Translations under genes and position numbers: made by a program
The notes under the pieces: generated by a model
Database searches by the model: none
The model's input: the letters and a program-made list of their open reading frames with translations, nothing else
What the model was told of the DNA's origin: nothing
Origin: Akebia trifoliata
Taxonomy: Eukaryota > Streptophyta > Magnoliopsida > Ranunculales > Lardizabalaceae
Assembly (NCBI GenBank): GCA_017979445.1
Contig: CM030706.1
Coordinates: forward strand, 21,345,884 to 21,409,883
DNA: 64,000 nucleotides
Direction: 5' to 3'
In this document: one piece after another, positions 10,343-21,499 of the stretch
Numbering within the stretch: the stretch's first letter is position 1
How the letters are laid out: the number at the start of each line of letters is the position of its first letter

Positions 10343-12386
10343 TTGATCAACTGTGTGATTTGCATGTTTGGTAGACATTCACAGAGCAACGTATTAGAAC
10401 CATTTGATCCTGAAATCGAATGTACCCTTAGTAGAATATGCAAGACACCATCAATATTTATGATAGATGATCGAGAGCGAACTCTCAATGAGCTCTTCGC
10501 TTCAGTTTCCACATCTCCTCCTACATGCATTATGTTACCATTGAACAATGCACCTCAGTTTGAAATTATGGTTGCCACCATCAATATACTCCCTAAGTTC
10601 CACGGTTTAGAGCGTGAACAACCTTATACCCATCTTAATTGATTCTTGACAATATGTCAAACTTTTAAAAATAAGAATCTAGATGAGGAGAGTAACAAGC
10701 TTATTTTGTTCTCGTTATCCTTGGAAGACCACGCAGCTGCGTGGTTAAACTCCCTAGCACTCAATTCCATATCCACCTAGGATGTTTTATCCAAGAAATT
10801 TATAGCCAAATTCTACCCCATGGCCAAAATTGAGAAAATGAAGGATTCCATTAGAAATTTTAGAGTCCATCCTGATGATGAATTTTTTCAAACTTGGGAA
10901 AGATTCAATGATTTATTGGTCAAGTGCCCACACCATGACATTAACAAAACACAGTTGGTGCAAAGTTTTTATAAAGGATTAACAATTAATCAACGTACCT
11001 TAGTCAAGTCAATGCATAAGGGTCAGTTCATAAATCAGACTCCCAACCAAGTGTACGATTTCCTCATAGAGTTAGCCGAGAGTACTCAAAATTAGAGCAC
11101 TAACCAAGAAGAGTTTGATAGAGATGATTAAGTTAGGAAGATAGGCATGTATGAGATGAAGGTAGACCTGATTTAAAAAATATCATGTCTAGTCTAGTGA
11201 GTGGGATGAACAATCTTACGAAGAAGTTAGATGCATTTACCATCTCAACATCCAAACCTCACCTAAACCCTCGTACAATTTCGTAAGTAACTGTCGAACT
11301 GAGTTCATTGTGCATCATATGTGAAGGTAACGATCATTTGGTCGAGTGTTGTCCCACCTTGCCTCAAATCAAAGTTGAACAAGTAAATGCGATTAATGGC
11401 TATAGTATTTTTGGGAAACAAACTCCGAACTCATTTAGTCAAACGTATCATCCAGATAATAGGTTCCATCCTAATTTCTCTTATAGACAGAACGAACCTA
11501 TTCAATCTAATGGTCCGTCAGGTTACAATAGGAGTTTTCCTAGGCAATCTGATTCTTCCACAAACCAAGTCATTGTTCCTCAAGTCCCTTATCAACCCCA
11601 ACAATCTACAGATTACAGATTCATCATACCAAATCCCATGACTAATTACCAGTAGCCTGCCCAACAACAGTCGTCCTTAGAATCTATGATGGCCTAGTTG
11701 ATGAGGCAGCAACAATAATTTATCCAAACTCAATAGCAAACCCATCAAAATCAAACTCAAATTAATCAGGTCACTACGCAATCCATAGCTAAGATAGAAG
11801 TTCAGTTGGGGCAGTTAGCTCTCTCTTTAATTGAAGAGAGAAATGTCAATTTCCTAATCAGACTATCCCTAACCCTAGAGGTCAACCTTTGATTCCAAAC
11901 GAATTGAAAGGTCAATACGAAGTAGGAAGCCATTCTGGAGCTTCACAAGACTTAGTCCAGGCTATCCACACCTTGCATTCAGGAAAGAAGGTGGACAACA
12001 AGGTCCAACCTATTGGAAAGGGAGAAAAATTCTTAGAGAAGGACAAAGTTCAAAAAGAAGTCATAGAGTCTCCAAGAGAGAAAGAAAAAGATTTGGAAAA
12101 TCCTCCCATCATTTTACCAATTCCAAAAGCTCAATTTCTCCATCGCTTTAGATATTCTAAAAAAAGTAAGCAGTTTGAGGGTGTCTTAGATGTTTTTCAA
12201 AATGTGCATATCAATATCACATTCCTATATGCTATTAAGCAGATACCTTCCTATGCGAAATTCCTAAAGGATTTGAGCACAGCTAAAAGGAAAACACCGT
12301 TTACTTGGGAAGCCATAAGGCAGCCCAAGCTTTATCGCTCATCCAACAAACGATTGCACCAAAATTTAAGAATCCTGGATGTCTGA
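10343..12386 (+). pseudogene. gag: Athila gag, broken
   Basis: Capsid-like gag. The start region (FDPEIECTLSR) and the retrotransposon-gag core (WERFNDLLVKCPHH near 10.9 kb) are readable, followed by a zinc-knuckle-like CIICEGNDHLVECC (11.31 kb) and a Gln-rich tail. The frame is cut several times: near 10641, at a TAG near 10.78 kb in the gag core, and by four stops in one frame inside the Gln-rich tract (11653, 11695, 11716, 11734). After a further frame change, 11889-12386 reads the Lys/Glu-rich segment that precedes protease. It would have formed the virus-like particle; it cannot do so now. Confidence 0.85.
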
Positions 12387-12419
12387 CAATTTCCATTCAT
12401 ATTAGAAATAAAGTAGTCG

Positions 12420-12910
12420 AAAAATGACTCTTAGACTTAGGAGCCAGTGTGAACTTTTTATCATATTCGATTTATAAACAATTAGGTTTGGGGCTTTTGA
12501 AACCCACTGATATCATGTTGAGTCTAGTCGATAGGTCCATAAAAATTCCAAAGGGTATAGTTGAGGACGTGATAGTTAAATTCAAATATTTTTATTTCTC
12601 TGTTGACTTTGTTGTCTTAAACACAGAGCCAGTCATCAATTTGAACAGTCATATTCCTATCATCTTAAGACGTCCATTCTTAGTCACATTTGACGCAGTC
12701 ATTCGCTGTAGAAATGAGATTATGACTTTAGCATTTGGGGATATGAAAGTGAAACTGAATGTCTTCCACAATTTCCAAGGAATTGATGTAGATGATGGTA
12801 TGGAGGAAGTGAACATGATAGATACGCTAATCAATCGAACGTATCAAGAGTTAGGGTATTCTGATCCCCTAACGAAATGTTTGGCTCACTTTGGCCTTGA
12901 CATGGCTTAG
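12420..12910 (+). pseudogene. pro: Athila aspartic protease region
   Basis: The active-site motif DLGAS (near 12437) is followed by the Athila-type stretch QLGLG...LSLVDRSIKIPKGIVEDV. The active-site residues are retained, but the frame is opened by a stop just before the motif and closed by the stop at 12908. Confidence 0.82.
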
Positions 12911-12936
12911 AAGAGTTTATAAGCGAAGTCAATGCT

Positions 12937-14204
12937 TTGCTTGAAATCGTTCCACTCTTAGATTTTGTACGATGGCACACAAAAACTGAAAGTCTTCCTG
13001 TGCGAACATCCAATCTTGTTCATTCCCATGTCGAGCCTCCAAAATTAGAACTCAAGTTACTTTCAAAGACCTTGAGATATGCATTTCTTGGAAATAATCA
13101 AACCTTGCCCGTGATCATTTCCTCTCACCTCAATGAAGTTCAAGAGGAAAAGTTGTTAGGAGTATTAAGAGAACATCAAGAAGCTACTAGTTGGAGAATA
13201 GCTGACATCAAAGGAATTAGTCCATCTGTGGTAATGCACCATATTCATTTAGGGGATTTCGTTAAACCTTCCTTAGAACCTCAGAGACGGCTAAATCCTA
13301 TCATGAACGACGTGGTTCGGATGGAAGTGATGAAATTGCTAGATGCGGGTATTATCTATCCTATCTCTAACAGTCGTTGGGTGAGTCCTATACAAATAGT
13401 TCCTAAGAAGTCTGGTATCACTGTGGTAGTGAACCAAAACAACGACTTAATCCTCACTCGAGTCCAAAATGGATGAAGAGTGTATATTGACTATAAAAAA
13501 CTCAACTCGATGACTCCTAAGGATCATTTCTCCTTACCTTTCATTGATCAAATATTAGAGCATCTAGCAGGACATTCTTACTATTATTTCTTAGATGGTT
13601 ATTCCGGGTACAATCATATACCCGTTGTTCCAGTCGATCAAAAGAAAATAACTTTCCCCTACCCTTTTAAAACTTTCGAGTATCGTCTTTTAAAACTTTT
13701 AGATTGTGTAATGCATTCGTTACTTTTTAGCGATGCATGATGAATATATTTTTCGACATGTTAGAAAAATATCTCAAAGTGTTCATAGACGATTTTTCAA
13801 TTTTCGGACCAAGTTTTGAGGAATGTCTCCATCACTTGACTTTGGTCCTTGTACGTTGCAAAGAGGTCAATCTAGTCCTCAATTGGGAAAAATACCATTT
13901 CATGGTAACATCGAGAATTGTGCTAGGGCATATTATTTCTACTAAGGGGATTAAGGTAGATATGGCGAATATAGGTCTAATCGAAAAATTACCACCTCCT
14001 AAAATGGTCAAAGAAATTAAGTCATTCTTAGGCCATGTGGGTTTCTATCATAAATTCATTAAAGATTTCGGAAAAATCTCTAAGCCTTTATGTGAGCTAT
14101 TGGGAAAGGATGTTCTTTTCGACTTTTCAGAATTATGTCTCTCTGCCTTTAACAAGCTCAAGTTCGAGTTAACTTCGACACCCATTATTCAACCTCAAAA
14201 CTAA
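12937..14204 (+). pseudogene. Athila reverse transcriptase, broken
   Basis: The RT reads through three frames. 12937-13476 holds the fingers (LDAGIIYPISNSRWVSPIQIVPKK). 13480-13740 holds VYIDYKKLNSMTPKDHF and FLDGYSGYNHI. 13737-14204 holds the catalytic motif VFIDDFSIF followed by the thumb and connection (LGHIISTKGIKVD, FLGHVGFYHKFI). A TGA at 13474-13476 and a deletion near 13.72 kb destroy it. The Asp-Asp pair is retained. Confidence 0.9.
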
Positions 14205-14690
14205 AGCATTCCATTCAAAGTTATGTGCGATGCTTCAGATTATGTACTAGGTGCTATTTTGAGTAAGCGAATCGAAAAACAACCTCATGTTATTCAATAT
14301 ACTAGTAAAACCCTTAACAATGCTCAGCTTAACTACTCTACAACAGAGAAGGAAATGCTAGCAGTGGTCTATGCTGTTGAAAAATTCCCCCCTACCTCAT
14401 AGGATCTAAAGTCGTAATCTACACAGACCACGTAGCATTGAAGTACCTTTTATCAAAGAAAGATGCTAAAGTAAGGTTAATCTGTTGGATTCTACTTCTA
14501 CAAGAGTTTGATCTCGAGATCCGAGATAAAAAGGGGGCAGAAAATGTCGTAGTTGATCACTTGTCTAGGATAGTCAACAGCCATCCGAGGAGTCCTTACC
14601 TATCTCTGAATCATTTCCCAATGAGTAACTTATCCAAATTTTTCAAGCCAACACTCTATGGTATGCGGACATTGTCAACTACCTAGTTAC
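14205..14690 (+). pseudogene. Athila RNase H region, broken
   Basis: The plus strand reads the RNase H motif CDASDYVLGAIL near 14.23 kb, then [16 protein letters not shown] near 14.34 kb, and after a frame change [10 protein letters not shown] and DHLSRI near 14.56 kb. The catalytic Asp, Glu and Asp positions are visible but no single frame joins them. Confidence 0.82.
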
Positions 14691-14709
14691 AGGTCAATTT
14701 CCAGTCGAA

Positions 14710-15925
14710 ATGAATAGCCAAGAGAAATTTCATCTTTTGTCGAAAACAAAATGGTATTTCTGGGATGATCCATACTTATCTAAGTATTGTCACGATCAAA
14801 TCATTAAACGTTGTATTCCAACCTGTGAGCAAGTCAATATCTTAGAGTTTTACCATAATCATGCCTGCGGAGGGCATTTCAATGGTAAGAAGACCACTAT
14901 GAAAATCTTATAATACGGTTTTTTCTGGCCTAATATTTTTCTTGATGCCCATGAGTTTAGCAAATCTTGTGATAGATGTCAGAGATTAGGAACAATCTCT
15001 AAGATAAATAAAATGCTTCAAAATCCTATCCTGATTATCGAAATTTTTGACATGGGGTATAAACTTCATAGGACCCTTTCCTATCTCCCAGGGTTACCAA
15101 TACATCCTAGTTGCCGTTGACTATGTGTCAAAATGGGTCGAAATTGTAGCATGTAGAACTAATGATCACAAGATTGTGATAAAATTCATCAAGGAGACGA
15201 TTTTTTCAATATTCGGTACTCCGCGAGCTATTATAAGTGATGGTGACTCGTATTTTTACAATAAGATCTTTCCTGCATTAATGAAGAAATACCTCATAAC
15301 GCATAAGGTTGCCACACCTTACCACCCACAAACAAGTGGAAAAGTGGAGATTTCTAATAGGGAAATAAAGACTATCTTAGAAAAAATAGTCAATCCTTCA
15401 AGAAAATATTAGTCTTTGAGATTGAGTGATTCACTCTGGGCCTATAGGACCGCATTCAAGACACCCATAGGGATGTCTCCCTACCGGTTAGTTTTTGATA
15501 TAGCCTGTCATCTTCCTATAGAACTCAAGCATCGTGTATATTAGACGATCAAGCGCCTCAACTTTAATTTTAATAAAGTCGGTGAGAAGTGAAAGTTACA
15601 ACTAGACAAGTTAGAAGAGATTAGAAATGACTCGTATGATTGTGAAAAAAGGTACAAAGAGCGTACCAAATTCTTTCACGATAGACATATTCTTAGGAGG
15701 AATTTCATTCCTAATCAAAGAGTTTTATTATATGATAACAAACTCCACCTTTTCCCAAGAAAACTTAAGTCTCGATAGACTGGCCCATATATTATCCAAA
15801 CAGTTTACCCCTATGGTACTGTTAAAGTCCTTAATCCTAAGGACAGATCCACTTTCAAAGTAAATGGCCAACGTCTCAAACCTTTTCTCGAATATGTTCC
15901 ATAGGAGGAAGTTCTTCTCCTCGAT
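14710..15925 (+). pseudogene. Athila integrase, broken
   Basis: The HHCC zinc-binding region is present (FYHNHACGGHFNGKKTT near 14.85 kb, CDRCQ near 14.98 kb). The catalytic core follows at 15047-15412 with the first Asp in [12 protein letters not shown], the second in IISDGDSYF and the Glu in [11 protein letters not shown]. The frame stops at 15410-15412 (after RKY) and continues in other frames to about 15.9 kb ([21 protein letters not shown]). The ORF at 15627-15863 is in the wrong frame for most of this tail. Confidence 0.88.
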
Positions 15926-17198
15926 GATTCCGTTTATCAAAATTAACTAAATTTTCGTCTGGCTGAAGACGTTAAACTTAACGCTTCTAAGACGAAACCA
16001 CTCTCTTCAGGGGGTATTGTGTTAAATATCAACAGGATTGTAGGGTCTTTTTCAAGTGCTATCTAATCCACTTAATTTCATTTTATCAATTTTACCTTTG
16101 CATGTATATGTTGAAATATTGAGGACAATATAATGTTTAAGTTTGGGGGTGAATGGGTCGGATTTCCACTTATTATTTTCTTCTTTTATTATAAAAAAAA
16201 ATTAAATTTGGTTGGCGACTTTGTTGTATTTTGCTCAAAATCTTAGTTTGTATCTTTAAGTACTTAGTTAAAAATATTTAATCAGTCTTTCATTGGAAGC
16301 TATGATCTAGAATCCCCATTTGTGTTTCTCTTAAACAAAAGTTAGAGTAAAGTTATCTTTTAGTTTATAGTCACTTCTAATAAGGTTACCTAGAGTCTAG
16401 ATTGTATTAAGAGAGCTTGTTACTTTCTTTCTACCTATAGTTTAAGGAAAAATTGGGTTTGATGAACTTTGACTTCTTTGTTCAATTGGTTGGCTAATTA
16501 GAAGAAAAACAGAATTGGGTTGTATACACCTTGTACAGCAACCATTGAATTAGACTAGGTACCTTAAAAAGGGCTGCCTACTTTTCTTAGAAAAAGAGTG
16601 AAGAAGTAATAAATAAATAAATAATGACTCCAAAAAAAAAATATCAAAGATCCAAAAGTTTATATAAAGTTTTAGTAGGGTGAAAGTCATCAAGTATAAA
16701 AATGTAAGTATAATGTAATATCACAGATAAAGTCTCTTAGAGGTATTAAAGTGAATGTCCATACTTCTCACTACCCCAGACAGGATTCTAAGTTTAAAAT
16801 TAAATCCTAATTTACTCTAGTTATTCTTGAGTAGTTAGAAGGTTGAAACTCATTCTAGGAAATCGAATATCTTAAATTTCTGAGTTAGAACCACTATCGC
16901 TCAAAGGTTAATTTAAGTATAAGTTTTATCGTAGAGAAATAAGGGTTGGGACTCTATACCAAGCATTACTTCCAATTGACTAACAAAACCAAAAAGGACT
17001 TATACTTTTGAATATAAATTTTGATTTTGACTATTTTTACTTCAAAGTTGCTTTTAATTTTGTGGTTATATTTTCTACAAACTCTCACAAGTCAAACTCG
17101 TCCACTAGGGTAACCTAACAGTTCAAGGGCTTGCTGCATTCGCTAAATGCAGTCAAGGTGCCTGCGAAAGTGACAGTTTTAATTTTTAGGGACTAGAC
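15926..17198. other. Athila 3' untranslated region, no env ORF
   Basis: About 1.27 kb after integrase without an ORF of note. It contains A-rich runs and ends in the polypurine tract. No transmembrane or env-like protein can be read in any frame. Confidence 0.65.
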
Positions 17199-17215
17199 AA
17201 AGGAAAGTTTGGGGG
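17199..17215 (+). other. Polypurine tract
   Basis: AAAGGAAAGTTTGGGGG directly precedes the 3' LTR and would prime plus-strand DNA synthesis. Confidence 0.75.
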
Positions 17216-18396
17216 TCTCGAAACACTCAATTATACGCACATTTTTTAAATATTTATCTTGATTTTTATCTCTATTTTCCTGTATTAAGGTAATAATCAT
17301 GATAAACCTCGAAACACCATATTACATGTTAATTAGGCTTAATTATGCATAAATTTATTTACTAGATAAATCAATTACATGTATTTTTTGTGTAGAAAAT
17401 CAATATTTTGGAATCAAAATCTCAAGGCAAAAGTATTTAGGCCCACCTTGGAATGTCCTAATTCTTAACTCATGTTCTCCTCTTTTGTCTTTTTGTGCAA
17501 AGAAAAATGGAGGCTACTTTTAAACACTTCTACACATATTTTTCTCTATAAATAGAGTCTCAATCTCTAGAGAAAGTGTCCCTCTTGGTTCTCTTATCAA
17601 AGACTCCTTTAATTTAAGGCTCTTAGCCTATTCTCTTATTTTTTTATTTTTATCTTCTAGTTATTTTCTTTTGGCTAAATAGTCTTGTAAAAAGTAGAAG
17701 AAGAAGAATATGTAAGTTTCTCCATGAAATGAAGAAAAATTCTTTCATCTCTTATCTTTCTTCTCTTACAACAACATTAGGCTAAGCTCTCCTCCATTGG
17801 AGAGTGAAAAAGTCTAAAACAAGTTCTTGTATTGTTTCTATTTTCATGCCTTTCTTTTATCTAAAATGCTTATGAGTTCTCTTTAAGATTTTTTTCACCT
17901 TTTATTCTTAATATAGATACTTTATGCTTAGATTAGATCAAGATAAAATATGCTTAAATTAGATAATGGGTAATACGAAGATTTGAAGGAATTCTACTTT
18001 GCTTATGTTCTCTCATTTGATTTCATTTGTTAAACTTTTCGATCTAAGGAGCTAACACCAAGCCCTTACGATTGAGTAATAAAAAGGCTAGATATTAGGA
18101 ATTGCTCATCAACATATTCTAGGTAGATCCACCTCCAATGGTGCTTTAATTTCATAAGTTTAATTTCTTTTAACTTCATTTACTTTATTTCATTTTCTAG
18201 CAACTTTAAATCTTCTTATAACTTCAAATATATAAAGAAAAATAATTTTAATTTCTTTTGGTTAATTCAAATTTTATTCTCTTAGTTTAACTCTACTCCC
18301 CCTTTCTCTTGAGTTCGATCCCCTACTTGCCCCACAAGTAAGGCAAAAGTAAGATTAGTATTAACTCCGGTGGGAAGAACAACGATAGTCCCATCA
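17216..18396 (+). repeat. Athila-like 3' LTR
   Basis: It matches the 5' LTR from TCTCGAAACAC to CCCATCA. The first nine bases of the 5' LTR (TGATGAGTA) are missing next to the polypurine tract. It is followed by the target duplication CAAAC. Confidence 0.92.
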
Positions 18397-18401
18397 CAAA
18401 C

Positions 18402-18978
18402 ATAGCTCTACAAATTAGTATGTAAAATAATTACATTTCATTCATAATAATATTAGAACATACATAATCAAAATGAAATCTGAATCACGCATACATCCCA
18501 CTTCAACTCCTTGCATATCTTCTTCTTTTTTCATGTATTTAAGGGTGTATATGGTGGCTTTAAATATGCTAAAGGTTTGACATCCCTCTTAGGCTTCCCA
18601 AGGTTCATGGAATACCTACCCTCCTATAATAAATGACTACATTGGATAAATTACTCATATGGTACTTCACACCTTTAAAATATGAAGTTAACGATTGCGT
18701 AGGAGTATCCAACTGATTGTATTTAAATTGACCATGACATAACATTTCAAATAATATATTTTTTTTAAATTTATACATCTTATTCGTTAAAACTACCAAT
18801 CGATACGAAGATAAAAAATTTCATTTCAACCTAACAATTTTGACAACATACAATAAGAAACTGTAAATGTGCATAGATACACATTTAAAATCAAAGAAAT
18901 TGATTAAATTCTTACAACATAAAATAAATATACAAGATAGATCCCAAGATGGGTATTGTAAGACAAACGACCACACAC
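18402..18978. other. Ulp1 transposon, AT-rich segment
   Basis: Continuation of the transposon interrupted by Athila. A 64-codon minus-strand ORF (18605-18799) has no recognised domain, but it lies where a linker between coiled coil and peptidase would be. Confidence 0.4.
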
Positions 18979-19074
18979 CTTTTGATCAAAATCTGATGAT
19001 TTCCCCTAGCTAGATTGTTGATGTCTTCAGACTCGGACTTGATAGGAGGAGATGAGGGTCCAACCTATAAAAAA
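18979..19074 (-). pseudogene. Probable internal exon of the Ulp1/DUF1985 transposon gene
   Basis: On the minus strand an AG acceptor precedes 19074 and a GT donor follows 18979. Between them a 96-bp open stretch reads GPSSPPIKSESEDINNLARG, a Ser/Pro-rich linker with a start of an acidic segment. It lies in order between the coiled-coil part (19.9-20.1 kb) and the peptidase pieces (below 8 kb). It is supported by splice signals and position only. Confidence 0.45.
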
Positions 19075-19421
19075 TTAGAAGTTAGAGAGGTATTATTGAA
19101 AAAGGGCTAAAGAGAAAAATAATAAAATGAGACCCACACAAAGCAGTGGAGAGGTGTTTATTAAATTATATATATTTAATATTTAAAATTATAAATTAGA
19201 CAACACATGAAGTCGGATGTGAGTGATTTTTTTTGCATTAAAATTTTAAATGTTTAGTATATACATACCTTATCAACATTGAATTTGAATTTTTATTTTT
19301 ATTTTTTATTAATATAATTAGATTTGAAAACATTAAATGAACTATGTCCATTATCAACCATAGTAGACAACTAAATAAGAAGAAATAGGAAATGATCATA
19401 AAAAATTATTCCAAATATTTT

Positions 19422-19766
19422 TTAAACATTTTTAACATTGTTCATGCAAGGTACCTTGTACTTTGTGAAGGAAGAGAATGATACTTCAGGTGTCTGGTTC
19501 ATTGGCATTGTTTCAAATGTCTTTTCAGTATCAATTTTAATTTTTTCTTCATTAGGTGGATACTCATTTGTGGAAGCATTCATGGAGAGAGATGTCTTGT
19601 GTATACCAGGAGGAACAATAGAGGCTATTGTCATAAGCGATAACTTGGGTATACCTAAAGGATCGATTGAGCCCTTGGTAAGGGTCGATGTCTTAGGCAT
19701 ATTTGAGGGATCGACGGAGGTGTTGGTATGGGGAGATGAATTGATTTTCGAAGGTGCAAAGTCCAA
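19422..19766 (-). pseudogene. Ser/Thr/Pro-rich repeat segment of the Ulp1 transposon gene
   Basis: This open 114-codon minus-strand frame is low complexity, with about three degenerate repeats of a segment like SIDPLGIPKLSLMT (also SVDPSNMPKTSTLT and SIVPPGIHKTSLSM). It has no catalytic domain. Plant Ulp1 transposon proteins usually carry a long variable linker between their N-terminal domain and the peptidase, and this could be that linker. The antisense 19438-19809 ORF is a shadow. Confidence 0.5.
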
Positions 19767-19856
19767 GGCTTTGTCGAATTTAACGTTGTGTCGCTATATA
19801 TTAAAATAATCATTCATAATGATTTCTAAGTGGATATAACCTATTATATGGATTTA

Positions 19857-20100
19857 TCATATATGGTAAAGGGATAATACCTTATGGCCAAATTCATTAG
19901 ATGATTTCAAACATTTGATGTCATTTTTCAATTCTTGAATAATTTTAGAATGATTTTTCAACTTTAGTTCCATCACCGTCATTTTCTCCTTCAAGTTATA
20001 AACCTCTGGGATTTTTCTTTTCAGGCTGAATATCATTTTCCTCTTTCCTCGTATAACCCTTGCAAAATGGAGCAAAGAAAATCTTACAAAGTTCTGAATT
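19857..20100 (-). pseudogene. Coiled-coil segment of the Ulp1/DUF1985 transposon gene
   Basis: The minus strand reads a charged heptad-like segment: LKEKMTVMELKLKNHSKIIQ followed by ELKNDIKCLKSSNEFG. It is downstream of the DUF1985 exons in transcript order. Leu and Ile fall at roughly heptad positions, which suggests a coiled coil. Exon limits are unclear and two frames are both partly plausible upstream of residue 30. Confidence 0.55.
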
Positions 20101-20241
20101 GGTCAATTTCAACTTATTAATAATCTGTTCAAGATGATACATACATATAAAAAAAACTAGTATTAGATGGAGGTATATATATATATATATATATATGATT
20201 GAAATCGTAGTTCAATAATTCATACGGGGTAATTGACATAC

Positions 20242-20357
20242 CTTTTGACATAAAATTCTCATTCCTTATTAAAGCAATAAGGATACATGAGGTACTTTGA
20301 AAATTGATTGGAAAATGTGCGGAGGGCTATTATTGGGATATGTTCAAATGCCCATAC
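20242..20357 (-). pseudogene. DUF1985 domain, second exon
   Basis: The minus-strand reading VWAFEHIPIIALRTFSNQF begins exactly after an AG acceptor (20358-20359) and ends at an AAAAG/GTATGT donor (20241-20240). It continues the first DUF1985 exon across a 108-bp intron (20358-20465). One TGA lies just before the donor. DUF1985 is the plant domain usually found upstream of the Ulp1 peptidase in transposon proteins. Confidence 0.7.
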
Positions 20358-20465
20358 CTACAAGTACATAAGAATACATGACGAGTGCTTAAATAAATAT
20401 CAATATTTATAAAATAGTGCTTCGAACTAAGATTAAATTAATAACTTAAACTTTTCTTTAATTAC

Positions 20466-20630
20466 CTGAAGAGTCAATCCACAACTAATGAAATGTACAT
20501 GTTTACTAATTTTCTTAAACTTCGTCGCACAGATGCGTAAAGACTTTAAAAGGTGGTTGAATACTAATCTACCCCATGGGATCCTATTGAAGATCTCATT
20601 GCACCATACCATACTTAAAAGTTATTTACT
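20466..20630 (-). pseudogene. DUF1985 domain, first visible exon
   Basis: The minus strand reads EIFNRIPWGRLVFNHLLKSL and ends in GLTLQ before a GT donor (20465-20464). The PWGR-hydrophobic pattern followed by a region ending in LxLQVWAxExIP is characteristic of DUF1985. The upstream end is lost at a TAA near 20.64 kb. Together with the coiled coil and the Ulp1 pieces it defines one large minus-strand transposon gene. Confidence 0.72.
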
Positions 20631-20699
20631 AATCTTCAATGTGTTTTTAGGAAGTAAAAATGTAACAACTATGTATAATAAAAATATTCTTTTAAAATA

Positions 20700-21480
20700 A
20701 AAAATATTTTTTCTTTTTTAAGATTGTATTAAGTACAGTTTCAAAAGAATTTAATGCTACCTTTATTAGCATATCAAAGTACTTATTTCAAAATAATTCT
20801 ACACAAAGCTTATCTTCCTTTAAGAAAGAACCAATTCCATCACTGCTATACAAACCTCCCAAAGCTAATATCAATGCAACCTCACTTTATAAAATAGAAA
20901 TATTTTTAATTTCAAATGAAAAATAATCACTTTTAAGATTAAATTTTCTCTATGAGAAGAAAAATCAAATTGCTACACATTGGGAAGCGTGGCATAGATA
21001 ATAATGGAGCAAAACTCATAGAATTTAAACACGTCTTCTGCTCAGATGTTAAATTTGATAAAAATTACCTAAATCTTTTTATGTTACACATAACACTCGC
21101 CTGAAATAAATATTAAGATATGTCATCTTATTTTTTAAAATATACATAAAATATGAAACTTAATGTCATAAAAAGAGGATAACATATTATGTCAATGTAT
21201 ATAAAAGACAATTTACAATATGATTGATCTAATATAGAACAATAAAAAATAATTAATTAATTTAATAAGCAATACAATATAACATTAAATCTTGATAAAC
21301 TATGGTTATTTCATGTAGTTAGTAGTATCTACAATTATTGTCATATTTATTTATATATGTAAAGAGAATTTAAACTTGACCATACCATATAATAACTGTA
21401 ATTTTCATTCATTGTTCATGTTTAAGAAAAAAAGTAAATTCATGATATGTTTCATAAATATATAATTCCTTTGTATATTT
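20700..21480. other. AT-rich segment, no gene seen
   Basis: Very AT-rich DNA upstream of the DUF1985 exons. It could contain the 5' part of the transposon gene in degraded form, but nothing is readable. An AT dinucleotide run lies outside it near 20177-20196. Confidence 0.5.
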
Positions 21481-21499
21481 CATCATATGGACACTTGTG

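Larger units (their letters stand above)
8002..18396 (+). mobile_element. Full-length Athila-like Ty3/gypsy retrotransposon, inactive
   Basis: The element has two LTRs of about 1.19 kb, flanked by the 5-bp target duplication CAAAC (7997-8001 and 18397-18401). The LTR ends form the inverted pair TGATGAG...CTCATCA. The PBS matches the tRNA-Asp type typical of Athila. The domain order is gag, protease, RT, RNase H, integrase, which is Ty3/gypsy. All genes are broken by stops and frame changes. No env-like ORF is visible after integrase, although many Athila elements have one. It is inserted in the Ulp1-bearing transposon. Confidence 0.92.
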
